5,714 bases of DNA from CBDUBU01 sp965365465 (GTDB lineage Bacteria; Bacteroidota; Rhodothermia; Rhodothermales; DASSAV01), in contig CBDUBU010000271.1 in assembly GCA_965365465.1 (NCBI GenBank), forward strand, positions 1 through 5,714, in the 5' to 3' direction. A model generated the notes under the pieces. That model saw only the letters and a list, made by a program, of their open reading frames with translations. It searched no databases and was not told the DNA's origin. Below are positions 4,547 to 5,714 of this stretch, piece after piece (within the stretch, counting starts at the first letter, position 1; every line of letters starts with the position of its first letter). Position numbers and translations under genes: made by a program.

Positions 4547-5653
4547 ATGATTAGGAACCGCAATGTTCTCGTCACCACCACCGCAACCCTCGAAGGATAC
4601 GAAGTAAGTGCGTACCTAGGGGTTATCTCTGCTCACGTGGTGGCTGGAACAGGTCTGTTTAGTGATGTCTTTGCCTCGTTCTCTGATATTTTCGGCGGAC
4701 GGTCGCACTCGTACCAGAAGCAACTCGCCGCAATCAATGATGAGGTAGTCGAGTTGCTGAAAGAAAAGGCCGTAGCTCGCGGGGCGAATTGTATAGTCGG
4801 TCTTCGGGTTGACCATGACGAGATTGCCGGAGGTGGAAAAAGCATGTTCATGGTATCAGCCATCGGGACTGCTGTGACCGCAGAACACGTTCGCCAGACA
4901 AGCACGGCTGATGCCGAACCGGTCACTACGCTTTCGTCCGATGATCTCATTACATTGGTCCGAAGTAAGCGGCTAATTGATGCCGCACGACAAGGAACTC
5001 TTGAACTTGATGCGGAAACGTGGGAGTTCCTATCCGTAAACCGGATTCATGAGGTGGCCCCAAATATTCTTGTAACGGTGAAGCGGGCAAGAGAATTGCT
5101 GCAAACTGTCCCGAGCGATTTCTTTGAAAGGAGCAAGGCGTATTTCCATAGTCTTCCGGATGATAAGGTAAAGCAGCACCTGTACCCGTTTTTTGCACAA
5201 GATGAAGGACCGATGCACCAGTACGCACTTGAACTGCTTGCTGAGATGGACTTGCTCGATCTGGGTGAAGCATCAAGGATGCTTCAATCCGAGAATTTTA
5301 AAATCCGAAAGCGAGCGCTTTCCTTGCTCCAATTGCATAAGCCCGTATACTCTGTCTCCGATATCGAGGAATTGGAAACATTGTGCAGACAGGTTCAGAT
5401 CACTTTCCAGAAGCGAGGCCGGGTGGTTGAAGTAGAACAGCGATTCTCCAAGCCGAAGAAGAAATGGGAATGCGAATGTGGTACAAAGATGCCGATAGAC
5501 GAGTCGTTCTGCACCAAGTGTTATCGCGATATATGTGGTTTCGAGCCCCATGAAACAAAGCCGGATCACATCGTTGATCTTCTTACTCGAAGATCGGCCA
5601 TGCTACGACATATGCTCAAATCGGAAGCGCTTGGCACGCAGCCTATCTCATAG
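4547..5653 (+). CDS. YbjQ/UPF0145-domain protein with helical extension and C-terminal zinc ribbon
   Basis: A 368-residue protein. Residues about 7-112 form a YbjQ/UPF0145 (DUF74, 'heavy-metal-binding') domain: VTTTATLEGYEVSAYLGV, GTGLFSDVFASFSDIFGG, RGANCIVGLRVDHD and MVSAIGTAVTAE follow the family order. The stand-alone family is about 105 residues and forms ring-like oligomers of unknown role. Here a helical region of about 190 residues follows, with repeat-like helices near 195-285 (PDDKVKQHLYPFFAQ; HQYALELLAEMDLLDLGEAS; KIRKRALSLLQLHK). Next come a basic stretch and four cysteines C309-x-C311-x10-C322-x2-C325, a plausible zinc ribbon, then a helical tail. There is no signal peptide or clear membrane segment, so it is probably cytoplasmic. 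The start is ATG 4547, one base after a TAA at 4543-4545; there is no Shine-Dalgarno, but the domain begins within a few residues. Codon use is visibly more AT-rich than in the glycosyltransferases, suggesting different ancestry. Its function is unknown; a sensor, scaffold or nucleic-acid-associated role would be speculation. Confidence 0.9.
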   Translation: MIRNRNVLVTTTATLEGYEVSAYLGVISAHVVAGTGLFSDVFASFSDIFGGRSHSYQKQLAAINDEVVELLKEKAVARGANCIVGLRVDHDEIAGGGKSMFMVSAIGTAVTAEHVRQTSTADAEPVTTLSSDDLITLVRSKRLIDAARQGTLELDAETWEFLSVNRIHEVAPNILVTVKRARELLQTVPSDFFERSKAYFHSLPDDKVKQHLYPFFAQDEGPMHQYALELLAEMDLLDLGEASRMLQSENFKIRKRALSLLQLHKPVYSVSDIEELETLCRQVQITFQKRGRVVEVEQRFSKPKKKWECECGTKMPIDESFCTKCYRDICGFEPHETKPDHIVDLLTRRSAMLRHMLKSEALGTQPIS

Positions 5654-5664
5654 TCAAAAGTTTC

Positions 5665-5714
5665 TCAGCGGAAGATCTTCTTTTCCATGCCCACTTCTTT
5701 GTACTGTGTCCGGT
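5665..5714 (-). CDS. Tentative 3' end of a convergent gene (partial)
   Basis: On the minus strand a frame entering from the window edge reads RTQYKEVGMEKKIFR and stops at TGA (5667-5665), 11 bases beyond the TAG of the YbjQ-domain gene. The K/E-rich composition is protein-like and a tail-to-tail gene would be normal here. Fifteen codons prove little, and all three minus frames contain few stops over this length. No family is recognised. Confidence 0.2.
   Translation of the reverse strand, partial: RTQYKEVGMEKKIFR
5671..5680. repeat. 10-bp perfect palindrome between convergent gene ends
   Basis: GAAGATCTTC is its own reverse complement and is followed on the plus strand by TTTTCC, 17 bases after the YbjQ-domain stop. 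Without a loop it cannot form a long hairpin. It might contribute to transcription ending or be chance. Confidence 0.25.

Noticed and set aside
1..5714. CRISPR array, tRNA, rRNA, or transposase gene.
   Set aside because: No regularly spaced repeats, no cloverleaf or rRNA-like stretches and no transposase motifs were found on either strand.

Overview
This is a GC-rich bacterial window with two parts. The first (1-3079) is ordinary, well-kept coding sequence. The second (3080-4546) is a graveyard of small toxin-antitoxin genes, followed by an intact, more AT-rich gene of unusual architecture (4547-5653). The protein styles (two adjacent GT4 glycosyltransferases, VapC-like and DUF433/DUF5615 modules, weak or absent Shine-Dalgarno sites) and the recurrent intergenic repeat would suit a Rhodothermota/Bacteroidota-type genome. 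The sequence alone does not fix the taxon.

Layout. 2-253 is the 3' end of a membrane protein, probably an MFS-like transporter. 254-634 is intergenic. It carries a GC-rich hairpin just after the stop, a roughly 115-bp repeat element with imperfect terminal inverted repeats (309-423), an A-tract, and an 8-bp perfect inverted repeat in the leader of the next gene. 635-1891 and 1904-3079 are two GT4/GT-B glycosyltransferases, 12 nt apart on the same strand and presumably co-transcribed. They probably make successive glycosyl transfers onto a lipid or surface polysaccharide.

3232-3514 is a VapC/PIN-type toxin whose middle has been deleted with a frame change: the N-terminal 70 residues and the last 24 residues survive in different frames. 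Its small partner (3519-3707) is intact and now appears orphaned. 3941-4166 is a DUF433 (VapB45-like) antitoxin broken by one extra base. 4163-about 4460 is its DUF5615 (VapC45-like) partner, which has lost its ATG (CTG at the position of a classical 4-nt overlap) and carries frameshifts. Both toxins are broken; of the two antitoxins one is intact and one is frameshifted. A 21-bp exact direct repeat links the 3' end of the second glycosyltransferase to the sequence just after the orphan antitoxin, which suggests local duplication or recombination.

4547-5653 encodes a 368-residue protein with an N-terminal YbjQ/UPF0145 domain, a helical middle and a four-cysteine zinc-ribbon-like motif near the C-terminus. 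YbjQ proteins are normally stand-alone and about 105 residues long, so this fusion is the most interesting intact gene here. The last 60 bases may hold the tail of a convergent minus-strand gene. I saw no rRNA, tRNA, CRISPR array or intact transposase.
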